A model generated the notes under the pieces. That model was not told the origin of the DNA, did no database searches, and worked only from the letters and a program-made list of their open reading frames with translations. A stretch of 64,000 nt of DNA, taken from NCBI RefSeq assembly GCF_003121625.1, contig NZ_QDDJ01000007.1, forward strand, positions 62,001 through 126,000. The letters are read 5' to 3'. Within the stretch, counting starts at the first letter, position 1, and every line of letters starts with the position of its first letter. A program made the position numbers and the translations under genes. This DNA comes from Ornithinimicrobium cavernae (GTDB taxonomy: Bacteria > Actinomycetota > Actinomycetes > Actinomycetales > Dermatophilaceae). Shown in pieces: positions 15,765 to 27,855 of this stretch.

Positions 15765-16733
15765 ATGCCAGAGTCCGTTCCAGCGATCCGGACGCACAAC
15801 CTGCAGATGCAGTATGCCGCGACGCGCGTCCTCGACGACGTCACCCTGACCATCGACCGGGGGGAGGTGGTCGCGCTCCTCGGTCCGAACGGCGCCGGCA
15901 AGACCACCACGATCGAGATCCTGGAGGGGTTCCGGGTGCCCTCCGGTGGTGAGGTGAGCGTCCTGGGCGAGACACCGCACACGGCCGGTGAGTCCTGGCG
16001 GGCCCGCGTCGGCGTGGTGCTCCAGTCCTGGCGCGACCACGGCAAATGGCGGGTCGAGGAGTTCCTGGACTACCTGGGTCTCTACTACACCGACTACGCC
16101 ACGCCGGAGGTAGCGCGCCCCTGGCCCACCGCGGACCTGCTCGAGCGGGTCGGGCTGGCCGGCAAGACGCAGCGGCGCCTGGACCGCCTCTCCGGTGGCG
16201 AGCGCCGACGCCTCGACGTGGCGGTCGGACTGCTGGGCCGGCCCGAGGTGCTCTTCCTCGACGAACCGACAGCCGGCTTCGACCCCCAGGCCCGACGCGA
16301 CTTCCACGAGCTGATCCGGTCCCTGTCCGACCTGGACACCACGATCCTGCTGACCACCCACGACCTGGCCGAGGCCGAGCTGCTGGCCGACCGGATCCTG
16401 GTGCTGGCGGGCGGGTCGATCGTGGCGGACGGGACGCCCGACGAGCTGCGGCATCGGATGTCCGCCACCGCCTCCGTCCGCTTCCGGCGCGACGGCGAGC
16501 TCCACACCGAGTCCACGGACGACCCGGTCGGCTACCTGCGAGGCCTGTTCGCCCGGCCCGGTGAGATCGCCGACCTGGAGGTCCGGCGGGCCTCGCTGGA
16601 GGAGGCCTACCTCACCCTCGTCCACCAGGTCGAGACCGGCGCCGACACCGGGCCGGCGACCCTCGGCATACCGCCGGGTCCCGAGCCCGATCCTGCTCCG
16701 GACCGTGTGCCGGCGACCCGAGAGGAGACCTGA
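15765..16733 (+). CDS. ABC transporter ATP-binding protein (multidrug/antibiotic-type exporter)
   Basis: A 322-aa ATPase with Walker A GPNGAGKTTTIE, signature LSGGERRRLDVAVGL, Walker B VLFLDEPTAGFDP and the H-loop TTHDLAEAE. The DrrA/CcmA-like C-terminal segment (residues 215-290) is followed by a Pro-rich tail. It energises export by the permease encoded next, which starts one base after its stop. The ATG at 15765 is preceded by AGGGGAG. The substrate is unknown; DrrA-type pairs export drugs, lipids or antibiotics. Confidence 0.9.
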   Translation: MPESVPAIRTHNLQMQYAATRVLDDVTLTIDRGEVVALLGPNGAGKTTTIEILEGFRVPSGGEVSVLGETPHTAGESWRARVGVVLQSWRDHGKWRVEEFLDYLGLYYTDYATPEVARPWPTADLLERVGLAGKTQRRLDRLSGGERRRLDVAVGLLGRPEVLFLDEPTAGFDPQARRDFHELIRSLSDLDTTILLTTHDLAEAELLADRILVLAGGSIVADGTPDELRHRMSATASVRFRRDGELHTESTDDPVGYLRGLFARPGEIADLEVRRASLEEAYLTLVHQVETGADTGPATLGIPPGPEPDPAPDRVPATREET

Positions 16734-16734
16734 G

Positions 16735-17574
16735 GTGCCCACCGTGCTGCGCGCCGGCCTGCGCCGGGCCCGGATCGAGCTGCGTCAGCAGATCCTGTCG
16801 CCGCTGGCGATCCTCGGGCTGCTCGGACCCGTGTTCATGCTCGTCGTCCTGATCTGGGCACGCGACTCCCAGGTGATGGAGTCCGCCCTGTCGCTGGGGC
16901 AGTTCCTGGTGCCGGCCTACCTCGCGTTCGGCGTGATCAGCGGCGGGGTGCTCGGCGTCTCCAGCGAGATCACGACAGAACGTGACGACGGCACACTGCT
17001 GCGCGCCAAGACCGTCCCGCACGCCATGACCGGCCACCTCATCGCCAAGTTCTTCGCCAGCCTCGTGACCACGCTGATCCCCCTGGCCGTCATCGTCGTC
17101 GGGGCCTCGTTCCTCGTCGACGGCGTGACACCGACCACCGCCTGGGGCTGGGTCCGCCTGTTACTGCTGTCGGTGCTGACGATCGCCGCCATGCTCCCGC
17201 TCGGGGCGGTGCTCGGCGCGATCTTCAAGGGACCGATCGCGATGCTGTGGACGACGCTGATCATCTACGGCCTGTGCGCGGTCTCCGGGCTGTTCTACCC
17301 CGTCACCGCGCTGCCCGGGTGGCTGCAGTGGGTCGTGCAGGTCTTCCCCGTCTACTGGCTGGGCCTGGGGTTCCGGTCGGTGATCCTTCCGGCCGACGCG
17401 GTCGCCCTGGAGATCGGGGAGTCCTGGCGCACCTGGGAGACCTTCGGGGTGCTCGGGGTGTGGGTGGTACTCGGCCTGGTCCTGGCGCCGGTCGCCCTGC
17501 GCCGTATGTCGCGGCGCCAGTCCGGCTCGGCCCTCGCCTCCGCACGGGAACGGGTTCTGACCCGCGGCTACTGA
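16735..17574 (+). CDS. ABC-2 type transporter permease
   Basis: A 279-aa integral membrane protein with about six predicted hydrophobic segments (LSPLAILGLLGPVFMLVVL, FLVPAYLAFGVISGGVLGV, and others). It has the ABC-2 signature spread over residues 75-110 (SSEITTERDDGTLLRAKTVP). Together with the ATPase at 15765-16733 it forms an exporter in the cytoplasmic membrane. A GTG start one base after the upstream TGA and a GAGGAGA ribosome site support coupling. A hairpin follows. Confidence 0.88.
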   Translation: MPTVLRAGLRRARIELRQQILSPLAILGLLGPVFMLVVLIWARDSQVMESALSLGQFLVPAYLAFGVISGGVLGVSSEITTERDDGTLLRAKTVPHAMTGHLIAKFFASLVTTLIPLAVIVVGASFLVDGVTPTTAWGWVRLLLLSVLTIAAMLPLGAVLGAIFKGPIAMLWTTLIIYGLCAVSGLFYPVTALPGWLQWVVQVFPVYWLGLGFRSVILPADAVALEIGESWRTWETFGVLGVWVVLGLVLAPVALRRMSRRQSGSALASARERVLTRGY

Positions 17575-17598
17575 GGCACCGGGGACGCCCTCACGCGT

Positions 17599-17637
17599 CG
17601 GCGGGTGGCTCCCGGTCTGACCGGGAACCACCCGCCG
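17599..17637. terminator. Hairpin between the ABC exporter and the ScyD-like gene
   Basis: CGGCGGGTGG (17599-17608) pairs with CCACCCGCCG (17628-17637), with an inner CCCGGTC/ CCGGG stem. It lies between two convergent genes and can serve both. Confidence 0.75.
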
Positions 17638-17681
17638 TGGCCTCTCGCGACGAGCCCGTCAGGAGCTCGCGCGGAGCGTGG

Positions 17682-18881
17682 TCAGTCGAGGTCGAACCGG
17701 ACCACCTCGCCGCCGCCCGGGACGACGGTGCCCGTGGTGACGTAGGCGTGGTCGTGGTGGACGGCGACCCCGTAGGGGGCGAACATCCCCGTCGCGATGA
17801 CCTCGTGGGTGTCCGACCCCTCCATGATCCGCAGCAGGGAGCCGGTGAGGTCGCCGGACAGCAGGCCGTTGTTGGCGAGCTGCACGGCATACAGGCTGCC
17901 GTCCGGGCCGAACGTGAGGTCGGTGACGTTGGTGAGCCCGGTGGCCCACTCGGTTATCGTGCCGTCCGGCGCCACCCGCCAGATCGAGGACCCACCGACC
18001 GGGAAGGGGAAGCCGGTGAGCTGGCTGATGTAGACCGCACCGTCCGGGCCGCGCTCGACCGAGGTCGGGACCGGCTCCATCGGGATCTGGGTGCCGGGCG
18101 GCAGACCCAGGAACGGTGGGGCGTCGACCATCTCGTTCTGCAGCACGGCGACGAGGCCCAGGTCGCCCTGGTGGTCCAGACGGAGGATGTCGTTGCCGCC
18201 GGCGTCGGCCAGCAGCCAGCCGTTGCCGTCGGCGGAGATGGCGTTGGGGTTCGTGTCGAGGACGGAGTCGTGCGGGTTGTTGGCCGTCTCGAACGCCGCC
18301 AGGTCGACCACCTGGTTGACGTCCACCCGGTCGCCCATCATCTTGGCCTGCTGGACGGTCGCGAAGCCGGAGTAGAAGTCGCCGAAGAGGTCCACCATCA
18401 TGTCCCGCGCCTCGGGCGGGGCGCCCAGACCGACGGTGACCATGAGCTTGTTGCCGCTGACCGAGACGTCGCTGGGGCCGAGCCCCTCCGCACCGTCGAG
18501 GAACGCGGAGGGCAGCCCGGTCACCACACGCTCCTGGCTGCCGGTGTGCGACACCCGGGTGATGGCACCGCTGTCACCCAGCGCGACCTCACCCCAGTCG
18601 GGGTGCTCCTCCGGGTCCCAGCTGCCGCAGGGGAGCAGCTCGCCGTTCTCGAACACGGGGGCGCCGTCGTCACCGAGGACGACGCAGTCGTCACCACCGG
18701 AGCCGGCCTCGGCGATGTAGAGGTCGCCGTTGGGGGCGACGGTCAGGTGGCGGGGGCTGTCCAGGCCCGAGGCGACGACGGTGCCGCCGGGATCATCCGC
18801 GGCGGCTGCGGAGGCGAGGGCGGTGGTGGCCAGACAGACGGCGGCAGCGCCACCGAGCACACGGAAGGACAGGGAAGGCAT
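17682..18881 (-). CDS. Secreted ScyD/ScyE-like beta-propeller protein
   Basis: A 399-aa protein with a Sec signal peptide (LGGAAAVCLATTALASAAAA then DDPGG). It has repeated beta-propeller blades with NHL-like motifs: SPRHLTVAPNGDLYIAEAG, NPNAISADGNGWLLADAGGN, RGPDGAVYISQLTGF, and DLTFGPDGSLYAVQL. The family is named after cyanobacterial scytonemin-cluster proteins ScyD and ScyE, but in actinobacteria its members are lone secreted proteins of unknown role. A PVGGSS and SGxYDPxG-like structural pattern supports the fold. It is transcribed alone; a 14-bp palindrome lies about 70 bp upstream. Confidence 0.8.
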   Translation of the reverse strand: MPSLSFRVLGGAAAVCLATTALASAAAADDPGGTVVASGLDSPRHLTVAPNGDLYIAEAGSGGDDCVVLGDDGAPVFENGELLPCGSWDPEEHPDWGEVALGDSGAITRVSHTGSQERVVTGLPSAFLDGAEGLGPSDVSVSGNKLMVTVGLGAPPEARDMMVDLFGDFYSGFATVQQAKMMGDRVDVNQVVDLAAFETANNPHDSVLDTNPNAISADGNGWLLADAGGNDILRLDHQGDLGLVAVLQNEMVDAPPFLGLPPGTQIPMEPVPTSVERGPDGAVYISQLTGFPFPVGGSSIWRVAPDGTITEWATGLTNVTDLTFGPDGSLYAVQLANNGLLSGDLTGSLLRIMEGSDTHEVIATGMFAPYGVAVHHDHAYVTTGTVVPGGGEVVRFDLD

Positions 18882-18949
18882 GGGTACTCCTCATATCGAG
18901 TTTTTTCACGGGTACTCGAAATGTAGGGAGGCACCGATCCGGGCGATAT

Positions 18950-18963
18950 GGGTAGAACTACCC
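18950..18963. promoter_or_regulatory. 14-bp palindrome upstream of the ScyD-like gene
   Basis: GGGTAG-AA-CTACCC is a perfect inverted repeat about 70 bp ahead of the ScyD-like start and 70 bp beyond the DUF3566 stop. Its length and position fit an operator for a dimeric regulator. A second partial element (GTACTCGAA) lies closer to the gene. Confidence 0.45.
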
Positions 18964-19031
18964 AGCAGCCGGGGCTTGCCACTCCGGTCGGAAGCGAGGA
19001 TGATCCGCCGCCGCACCCGGTGCGGCTGAGC

Positions 19032-19649
19032 TCACTCGTCGGACAGCGTGAGCTGGGCGCCACCGACCAGCGCCGTGCAGACGTTGTAGAGGAAGGCCGT
19101 GAGGGTCGCCAGCGCCGTCAGGAGGATTACGTTGATCACGCCGATGACGACCGAGAGGGACACCACGCGACCGAAGCCGATGTAGTCCATCAGGTTGAAC
19201 GTGCTCGCCGAGGTCTCACCCGTCGTGATCTCCACGATCAGCTCGTTGACCGTGGAGAACACGTTCATGCCGTTGAGGACCGTCCAGAGCACCGCGACCG
19301 AGATCACGGTGGCCACCCCGAGGGCGACCGACACCAGGAACGAGATCTTCATGACCGACCACGGGTCCACGCGCTGCAGCGTGAGCCGCACCCGGCGGGG
19401 TCCGGTGCGCCGAGGGGGCCTGGTGCCCGCGGTCCGCGGCGCGGAGGGGGCTCCGCCACCGCGCGCCCGGGCGGCTGCGGCACTCAGGTCGCGCCGTGGT
19501 GACGTGCGCGCCATGGCACCGTCCCGCATACCGCTGCCCTGGCCGGTCTGGGTGCCGGGGCGACGGATCTTCTGCGTCTCGTCGTCAGCGACCCGGCGCG
19601 CCGGAGACCCGGACGCACCGGTCGAGGTGCCCTGTCCAGTCGTGCTCAC
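19032..19649 (-). CDS. DUF3566 family membrane protein
   Basis: A 205-aa protein following gyrA. It has a disordered, Gly/Arg/Pro-rich N-terminus of about 90 residues, then RVRLTLQRVDPWSVMKISF, the family signature, and two membrane segments (FLVSVALGVATVISVAVLW and VVIGVINVILLTALATLTAF) ending in a cytoplasmic tail. DUF3566 proteins sit beside gyrA in most actinobacteria; their function is unknown. The GTG start overlaps the gyrA stop by one base. Confidence 0.88.
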   Translation of the reverse strand: MSTTGQGTSTGASGSPARRVADDETQKIRRPGTQTGQGSGMRDGAMARTSPRRDLSAAAARARGGGAPSAPRTAGTRPPRRTGPRRVRLTLQRVDPWSVMKISFLVSVALGVATVISVAVLWTVLNGMNVFSTVNELIVEITTGETSASTFNLMDYIGFGRVVSLSVVIGVINVILLTALATLTAFLYNVCTALVGGAQLTLSDE

Positions 19650-22321
19650 TACTCGCCTCCAGTGTCCGGCTCATCGGCGTCCGCGGCGCCGGCGTCCGGG
19701 GTCTGCTCCGGTCCGTCCGTCGCCTCGTCGACGTCCGCCGACTCATCAGACGGTAGTGCATCTTCCGGCGTGTCCAGGACATCGGAGTCGGCCACGGCGT
19801 CATCCGGCGTCGCGACGACGTCCGTCTCCTCACCCTCGATCGACTCGATCTCCTCGGCGAGCTCGGACTCCGCGTTGACCGCGACAGCCACGATCGAGTC
19901 GCCCTTGCCGGGGGTCGCGAACTTCACACCCGCGGTGTCGCGGCCGGTCACCCGGACCTGGTCGATGGAGGACCGCACGACGTTGCCGCGCTCCATGACC
20001 ACGAGCACCTCGTTGCCCTCCTCGACGGTGAGCGCGCCCACCAGGTCGCCGCCCCGGTCCGTCGACTTGGCGACCTTGATACCCAGGCCACCGCGGCCCT
20101 GCACGCGGTAGGCGGAGACGGCCGTACGCTTGGCCATGCCGCTCTCGAAGACGACGAAGACGAAGGGCTCGCTGCCCGCCGTGATGACGGACATCGCCAG
20201 CAACCGGTCCTCGCCCCGGAACTTCATGCCGGTGACGCCGGAGGTCGCCCGTCCCATCGGGCGCAGCGCCTCGTCGGTCGCGGTGAACCGCACCGACTGG
20301 CCCTTCACCGAGACCAGCAGGATGTCGTCCTCGGGGCCGGCGAGACCGGCCCCCACGAGCTCGTCACCGTCGCGCAGGTTCACCGCGATCAGCCCGCCGG
20401 ATCGGGGGGAGTCGTAGTCCACCAGCCGGGTCTTCTTGACCAGACCGTTGCGGGTGGCCAGCACGAGGTAGTCCGCCACCTGGTAGTTCTCCAGCGCCAG
20501 CACCTGGGCGATCTCCTCGCCCGGCTGGAACGCCATCAGGTTCGCGACGTGCTGCCCCTTGCCGGTCGGCCCGCCCTCGGGGATCTCGTAGGCCTTGGCG
20601 CGGTAGACCCGGCCCAGGTTGGTGAAGAACAGCAACCAGTGGTGGGTGTTGGTGGTGAAGAAGTGCGACACGACGTCGTCGGCGCGCAGCGCCGCACCAC
20701 GGCGCCCCTTGCCGCCGCGGTTCTGCGGGCGGTACTCGGCCACCCGGGTGCGCTTGGCGTAGCCGCCGCGGGTGATCGTGATGACCACGTCGTCCTGGGG
20801 GATCAGGTCCTCCATGGACATGTCGCCGTCGAAGGCGACGATCTGGGTGCGGCGCTCGTCGCCGTACCTCTCGACGATCTCGGCCAGGTCGTCGCTGATG
20901 ATCTGCCGCTGCCGCTCGGGCTTGGCCAGGATGTCCTCGTAGTCCAGGATCATCGCCTCGAGCTTGTCGTGCTCGTCGATGATCTTCTGACGCTCCAGCG
21001 CGGCCAGGCGGCGCAGCTGCATCTCGAGGATCGCCCGCGCCTGGATCTCGTCGATCTCCAGCATGTCGATGAGGCCGTCGCGGGCGTCCTCGACGGTCCG
21101 GCTGCGACGGATCAGCGCGATGACGTCATCCAGCGCGTCCAGGGCCTTGAGGTAGCCGCGCAGGATGTGGATCTGCTCCTCGGCGCGCTTGAGACGGAAC
21201 TTCGTCCGACGGACGATGACCTCGATCTGGTGCTCGACCCAGTGCCGGATGAACGCGCTCAGCGGCAGCGTGCGCGGCACCCCGTCGACGATCGCCAGCA
21301 TGTTGGCGCCGAAGCTCTGCTGCAGCTGGGTGTGCTTGTAGAGGTTGTTGAGGACGACCTTGGCGACCGCGTCGCGCTTGAGCACGATGACCAGGCGCTG
21401 ACCGGTGCGGCCGGACGTCTCGTCGCGCATGTCCGCGATGCCCTTGAGCTTGCTGTCGTTGACGAGGTCGGCGATCTTCTTGGCCAGGGTGTCCGGGTTG
21501 ACCTGGTAGGGCAGGTCCCGCACCACCAGGCAGGTCCGGCCCTGGATCTCCTCGACCTCGACGTTGGCCCGCATGACGATGGAGCCGCGCCCGGTGCGGT
21601 AGGCCTCCTCGATGCCCTTGCGCCCCATGATCTGCGCGCCGGTGGGGAAGTCGGGCCCCGGGATGATCCGGATCAGCGCCTCGAGGAGCTCCTCGCGGGT
21701 GGCCTCGGGGTGGTCCAGCAGCCACTGCACGCCCTCGGCGACCTCGCCCAGGTTGTGCGGCGGGATCTGGGTGGCCATGCCGACGGCGATGCCGGCCGAG
21801 CCGTTGACCAGGAGGTTCGGGAAGCGCGCCGGCAGGACCGTCGGCTCCTGGGTCTTGCCGTCGTAGTTGTCGGTGAAGTCGACGGTGTCCTCGGTGATGT
21901 CGCGGACCATCTCCATGGCCAGCGGCGCCATCTTGCACTCGGTGTACCGCGCGGCAGCGGCCGGGTCGTCTCCGGGGGTGCCGAAGTTGCCCTGCCCGTC
22001 GACGAGGGGGTAGCGCAGTGACCAGTCCTGCACCAGGCGCACGAGGGCGTCGTAGATCGCACCGTCACCGTGCGGGTGGTAGTGACCCATGACGTCACCG
22101 ACGACGCGGGCACACTTGTTGTAGCCGCGGTCGGGGCGGTACCCACCGTCATACATGGCGTAGAGCACGCGGCGGTGGACGGGCTTCAGGCCGTCGCGGA
22201 CGTCGGGCAGCGCACGGGCCACGATCACGCTCATGGCGTACTCGATGTAGCTGCGCTGCATCTCGGTGTTGAGATCGACTTCCTCGATGCGGTCGGTCTC
22301 CGGCGGGTTGATGTCGGTCAC
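19649..22321 (-). CDS. gyrA: DNA gyrase subunit A
   Basis: An 890-aa type IIA topoisomerase A subunit that cuts and rejoins DNA and, with GyrB, introduces negative supercoils. The catalytic Tyr is in [10 protein letters not shown] (about residue 130), and [13 protein letters not shown] and the GyrA-box [13 protein letters not shown] motif ([12 protein letters not shown], about 540-550) are present. Six C-terminal beta-pinwheel blades follow, and then an acidic tail of about 60 residues. At the quinolone-determining position (E. coli Ser83) the sequence is [10 protein letters not shown], so a Gly occupies it (residue 87) while the Asp87 equivalent is kept. It lies 68 bp downstream of gyrB. Confidence 0.97.
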   Translation of the reverse strand: MTDINPPETDRIEEVDLNTEMQRSYIEYAMSVIVARALPDVRDGLKPVHRRVLYAMYDGGYRPDRGYNKCARVVGDVMGHYHPHGDGAIYDALVRLVQDWSLRYPLVDGQGNFGTPGDDPAAAARYTECKMAPLAMEMVRDITEDTVDFTDNYDGKTQEPTVLPARFPNLLVNGSAGIAVGMATQIPPHNLGEVAEGVQWLLDHPEATREELLEALIRIIPGPDFPTGAQIMGRKGIEEAYRTGRGSIVMRANVEVEEIQGRTCLVVRDLPYQVNPDTLAKKIADLVNDSKLKGIADMRDETSGRTGQRLVIVLKRDAVAKVVLNNLYKHTQLQQSFGANMLAIVDGVPRTLPLSAFIRHWVEHQIEVIVRRTKFRLKRAEEQIHILRGYLKALDALDDVIALIRRSRTVEDARDGLIDMLEIDEIQARAILEMQLRRLAALERQKIIDEHDKLEAMILDYEDILAKPERQRQIISDDLAEIVERYGDERRTQIVAFDGDMSMEDLIPQDDVVITITRGGYAKRTRVAEYRPQNRGGKGRRGAALRADDVVSHFFTTNTHHWLLFFTNLGRVYRAKAYEIPEGGPTGKGQHVANLMAFQPGEEIAQVLALENYQVADYLVLATRNGLVKKTRLVDYDSPRSGGLIAVNLRDGDELVGAGLAGPEDDILLVSVKGQSVRFTATDEALRPMGRATSGVTGMKFRGEDRLLAMSVITAGSEPFVFVVFESGMAKRTAVSAYRVQGRGGLGIKVAKSTDRGGDLVGALTVEEGNEVLVVMERGNVVRSSIDQVRVTGRDTAGVKFATPGKGDSIVAVAVNAESELAEEIESIEGEETDVVATPDDAVADSDVLDTPEDALPSDESADVDEATDGPEQTPDAGAADADEPDTGGE

Positions 22322-22389
22322 GCCTGTCCTTCGTGTATGTCGTGTGGTCCGGTCGGCGGTGGGGGTCCGGGGGCGCCGCCCCCGGACGT

Positions 22390-24570
<2,181 letters not shown>

Positions 24571-24636
24571 CTAGCCGTCGCGCCGTCCAAACCGTCCATC
24601 CACAGGCCCTAGATCGGCATTTTGCGGCCAGAAAGC

Positions 24637-24669
24637 CCCCGTCCCTGGGGTGGTCCCCGTCGGACGGGG
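24637..24669 (-). terminator. Hairpin after the recF-DUF721 operon
   Basis: CCCCGTCC (24637-24644) pairs with GGACGGGG (24662-24669), with extra pairing CCTGGGG/ GTCCCC-like bases inside. It sits between the DUF721 stop and the gyrB start, separating the two operons. Confidence 0.6.
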
Positions 24670-24703
24670 CCTCAGACGGTCCTGAGGCGTCCCAGCCGAC
24701 CGG

Positions 24704-25294
24704 TCAGCCGTAGGTGTCGCGGGGCCCGCGACCCTGGGCGCGCAGGCGCCCCTTGCGCCAGCTCGGGGCCGCCGGTCCGCGGACGGTGATCTCGGTGACG
24801 GCCCCCTCGCCCACCTCGGCCTCGATGCGGGTCAGGACCGAGTGGGTGAGCAGCCGCATCTGCGTGGCCCAGGCGGTCGAGTCCGCCTGCACGGTGAGGA
24901 CGGTGCCGTCGAAGCCGAGGGGCCGCACGTGCTGGGCCACCTCGGCACCGACGATCGTCGCCCACCGCCCGATGACGGCCCCGACCTGCACGTCCGTGCT
25001 CCACCCGCGGGAGCTGACCAGTCGGTCCACCTCGGTGTCCAGCAGCCTCGGGTCCCGGGCCGCCCCCGCGCCGGTCCCCGAGCGGCGCTCGGCCAGGGCG
25101 TCACCGGCGGTGCGCCGCCGGTCGACCTGTCCGGGTCGCAGGCCGCGGGAGCGGGCGTTGGCCCGGGCGCGGGCCAGCGCGTCGGCGGCGGCCGCCAGCG
25201 GAGGTGTCTCGCCCGCGAGCGGTGGTGTCTCGGCCGCGCTGGTCTCCTGACCGGCATCTCCGTCCGGTGACCGCGGGTCCTCGGTGCTGCTCAT
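24704..25294 (-). CDS. DUF721 family protein (DciA-like)
   Basis: A 196-aa protein between recF and gyrB. The C-terminal 100 residues carry the DUF721 core: VGAVIGRWATIVGAEVAQHV, PLGFDGTVLTVQADSTAWATQ in parts, and LLTHSVLTRIEAEVG. The family includes DciA, which interacts with the replicative helicase DnaB and helps load it, in bacteria lacking DnaC. The N-terminal half is low-complexity. Its ATG overlaps the recF stop (TGATG), showing translational coupling. In actinobacteria it is a constant recF neighbour. Confidence 0.85.
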   Translation of the reverse strand: MSSTEDPRSPDGDAGQETSAAETPPLAGETPPLAAAADALARARANARSRGLRPGQVDRRRTAGDALAERRSGTGAGAARDPRLLDTEVDRLVSSRGWSTDVQVGAVIGRWATIVGAEVAQHVRPLGFDGTVLTVQADSTAWATQMRLLTHSVLTRIEAEVGEGAVTEITVRGPAAPSWRKGRLRAQGRGPRDTYG

Positions 25295-26628
25295 CACGGT
25301 CCAGTGTCCTCGGAGGGCGCATCCTGCACCACGGCCGCCGCACCCGCCGAGGGCCCGTCCTCCTCCTCGGCAACGGCCTGACCAACAGCCGCCGCCGCAC
25401 CCGCCGCCGGAGTGCCCTCCTGTCCGCGCGGCGTCACGGTGCCGTCCGCCACGTCGAGGATCGCGCCGCGGCCGGACAGCCACGCCGGCACGTCCTCACC
25501 CACCGCCGCGGTGATCAGCACCTGCTCGCAGTCGGAGACCAGCTGGGCCAGGCGCTCCCGCCGGCCGGAGTCGAGCTCGGCGAAGACGTCGTCGAGCACG
25601 AGCACCGGGTCCGTCCCGACGTCGTGCTGGAGCAGCCGGAAGGAGGCCAGCCGCAGCGCCAGCGCGATCGACCACGACTCCCCGTGACTGGCATAGCCCT
25701 TCGCGGGCAGCTCGCCGAGCGCGAGGACCAGCTCGTCCCGGTGGGGGCCGACGAGGGTGACCCCACGCTCCTGCTCGTCGCGGCGGCGAGCCCGCATGGC
25801 TGCCAGCGTGGCGGCATACAGCTCCTCCTGCTCCGGGACCTCCCCGGCAGCGATCCCCTCGGCGAGCGGCCCCTCCAGGCTGGACCGGTAGCTCGCGGCC
25901 GCCACGGCCCCGGCGTCGCTGATGGTCGCGTAGGCCTCGGACAGGTACGGCCCCAGGTCGCGCAGCAGACGCAGCCGCGCATAGGTGAGGGCGGCCCCCA
26001 CCTGCGCGAGCTGACCGTCCCACACCTCCAGCGTCGACTCGGCGGCGGCACGCGCCTCCTCGACCGTCTCGCCGGGGGCCAGACGATGGTCCGTGCCACG
26101 CCGCCCGGTGCGCCACAGGTGCTGCCCGGAGCGCAGCAGGGCGTTGCGCTGCCGCAGGGCCTTGTCGTAGTCGCCGCGCACGCCCGCCCACCGGGGCTGG
26201 CGCGCCACGAGCAGGTCGTCCAGGAAGCGGCGGCGCTCGGACGGGTCACCCTTGACCAGCGCGAGGTCCTCGGGGGCGAAGAGCACCGTCCGCAGGGTCC
26301 CGAGCACGTCCCGGGGCCTGGTGAGTGGGGACTTGTTGAGCCGCGCACGGTTGGCGCGGCCCGGCACGATCTCGAGCTCGACCACGGTCTCCCGACCGTC
26401 CCGCACGACCGCGCCGCGCACGATCGCCGACTCCGCACCGTGCCGCACGAGGGGGGCATCCGTCGCGACCCGGTGGCTGGCCAGCGAGGCGAGGTAGCCG
26501 GCCGCCTCGACCAGGTTGGTCTTGCCCTGCCCGTTGCGCCCCAGCAGCGTGGTGATGCCCGGCGTCAGCGGGACCTCGGCGCGGTGGTAGCTGCGGAAGT
26601 CGCTGACACTGAGGTGGCGCAGGTGCAC
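25294..26628 (-). CDS. recF: DNA replication and repair protein RecF
   Basis: A 444-aa SMC-like ATPase. It has Walker [14 protein letters not shown] near residue 31, the ABC signature [14 protein letters not shown] and Walker [13 protein letters not shown]. RecF helps load RecA at gaps with RecO and RecR. The start is chosen at [14 protein letters not shown], the canonical N-terminus; open frame continues upstream but overlaps gnd and is not protein-like. The C-terminal 50 residues are an Ala/Glu-rich extension beyond the usual end (about 390 residues). Confidence 0.95.
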   Translation of the reverse strand: MHLRHLSVSDFRSYHRAEVPLTPGITTLLGRNGQGKTNLVEAAGYLASLASHRVATDAPLVRHGAESAIVRGAVVRDGRETVVELEIVPGRANRARLNKSPLTRPRDVLGTLRTVLFAPEDLALVKGDPSERRRFLDDLLVARQPRWAGVRGDYDKALRQRNALLRSGQHLWRTGRRGTDHRLAPGETVEEARAAAESTLEVWDGQLAQVGAALTYARLRLLRDLGPYLSEAYATISDAGAVAAASYRSSLEGPLAEGIAAGEVPEQEELYAATLAAMRARRRDEQERGVTLVGPHRDELVLALGELPAKGYASHGESWSIALALRLASFRLLQHDVGTDPVLVLDDVFAELDSGRRERLAQLVSDCEQVLITAAVGEDVPAWLSGRGAILDVADGTVTPRGQEGTPAAGAAAAVGQAVAEEEDGPSAGAAAVVQDAPSEDTGP

Positions 26629-26668
26629 GGTCGGATCGCGGGAGAACGGGCCCGGGTATGCCGCGTGG

Positions 26669-27805
26669 CTAGCGCCGCGGGCCGGCGCCGGCGGGTCCGG
26701 TGTCGCCGGAACCGGACGAGGGGCCGGCCTCGGCGGCCTGCTCCTGGGCAGCGGGTCCGTGCGCGCCCTCCGTCTCACCGGAGCCCGAGGTGGGGCCGGC
26801 CTGGGCCGCGCCCTCGTCGTGCTGCTCGCCACCCGGGGCCTCCGCCCCGGCGCCGGGGCGGGCGGCACCCTCGTCGTGCTTGGGCTCGGCGCCCTTGTGG
26901 ACCTGGGGTGCCTCCTCGTCGAGCATCCGCACCGCGTGACCGCCGAACTGGCCGCGCAGCGCGGCGACGGCCTGCATCGCGGGGGAGTTCTCCTGGCGGG
27001 AGGCGAACCGGGCGAACAGCGCCGCGCTGAGCACCGGCATCGGCACAGCGTGCTCGATGCCCTCGATGAGCGTCCACCGACCCTCGCCGGAGTCGGTGGT
27101 GTACTCACTGATCCCCTCCAGGCCCGGCGTCTCGTCCAGCGCCTTGACCATGAGGTCGAGCAGCCAGGAGCGCACCACCGTGCCGCGGGTCCAGGCCTGG
27201 AACACGCCCTTGACGTCCTTGACGGCATCCTTGGCGGTGAGCAGCTCGAAGCCCTCGGCGTAGGCGTGCATCAGGCCGTACTCGATGCCGTTGTGGACCA
27301 TCTTGGCGTAGTGGCCCGACCCGACGTCGCCGGCGTGCACCCAGCCCTCCTCACGAGGACCCTCGGGGCGCAGGGTGTCGAAGATCGGCATGGCCTTCTC
27401 GACCCACTCGGGGTCGCCGCCGCACATCAGGCCGTAGCCCTCGGTGATGCCCCAGACGCCGCCGGAGACGCCGCAGTCGACGTAGCCGATGCCCTTGGCA
27501 CCGAGCTGCTCGTGGTGCTTGACGTCGTCGCTGAAGTGGCTGTTGCCGCCCTCGATGACCAGGTCGCCCTCGTCCAGCAGCTCACCGAGCTCGTCCACGG
27601 TCTGCTGGGTCGGCTCGCCGTGCGGCACCATCACCCAGACGACGCGCGGGGCCTGGAGCGACTGCACCAGGGCCTGCAGGCTGTCGACGTCGCGGACCTC
27701 GGGGTTGAGGTCGTAGCCCACCACCTCGTGACCACCGTTGCGCAGGCGGTCGCGCATGTTGGCGCCCATCTTGCCCAGTCCGATCATTCCCAGCTGCATG
27801 GTCAT
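26669..27805 (-). CDS. gnd: 6-phosphogluconate dehydrogenase, decarboxylating (GndA-type)
   Basis: The enzyme converts 6-phosphogluconate to ribulose 5-phosphate, CO2 and NAD(P)H in the pentose phosphate pathway. The Rossmann motif is [15 protein letters not shown], followed by [20 protein letters not shown] and the catalytic [13 protein letters not shown]. It is the short (about 300-residue core) NAD-preferring class found between dnaN and recF in actinobacteria. An extra C-terminal tail of about 70 residues is Gly/Ala/Glu-rich and contains a repeated GPxSGSGxT motif. It has 378 aa in all. The tail is probably disordered. Confidence 0.93.
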   Translation of the reverse strand: MTMQLGMIGLGKMGANMRDRLRNGGHEVVGYDLNPEVRDVDSLQALVQSLQAPRVVWVMVPHGEPTQQTVDELGELLDEGDLVIEGGNSHFSDDVKHHEQLGAKGIGYVDCGVSGGVWGITEGYGLMCGGDPEWVEKAMPIFDTLRPEGPREEGWVHAGDVGSGHYAKMVHNGIEYGLMHAYAEGFELLTAKDAVKDVKGVFQAWTRGTVVRSWLLDLMVKALDETPGLEGISEYTTDSGEGRWTLIEGIEHAVPMPVLSAALFARFASRQENSPAMQAVAALRGQFGGHAVRMLDEEAPQVHKGAEPKHDEGAARPGAGAEAPGGEQHDEGAAQAGPTSGSGETEGAHGPAAQEQAAEAGPSSGSGDTGPAGAGPRR

Positions 27806-27855
27806 GGCTCCTTCGTGGGGTGTTGGGGGTGGTTCGGGATGCGCGTCCGTTCTGG

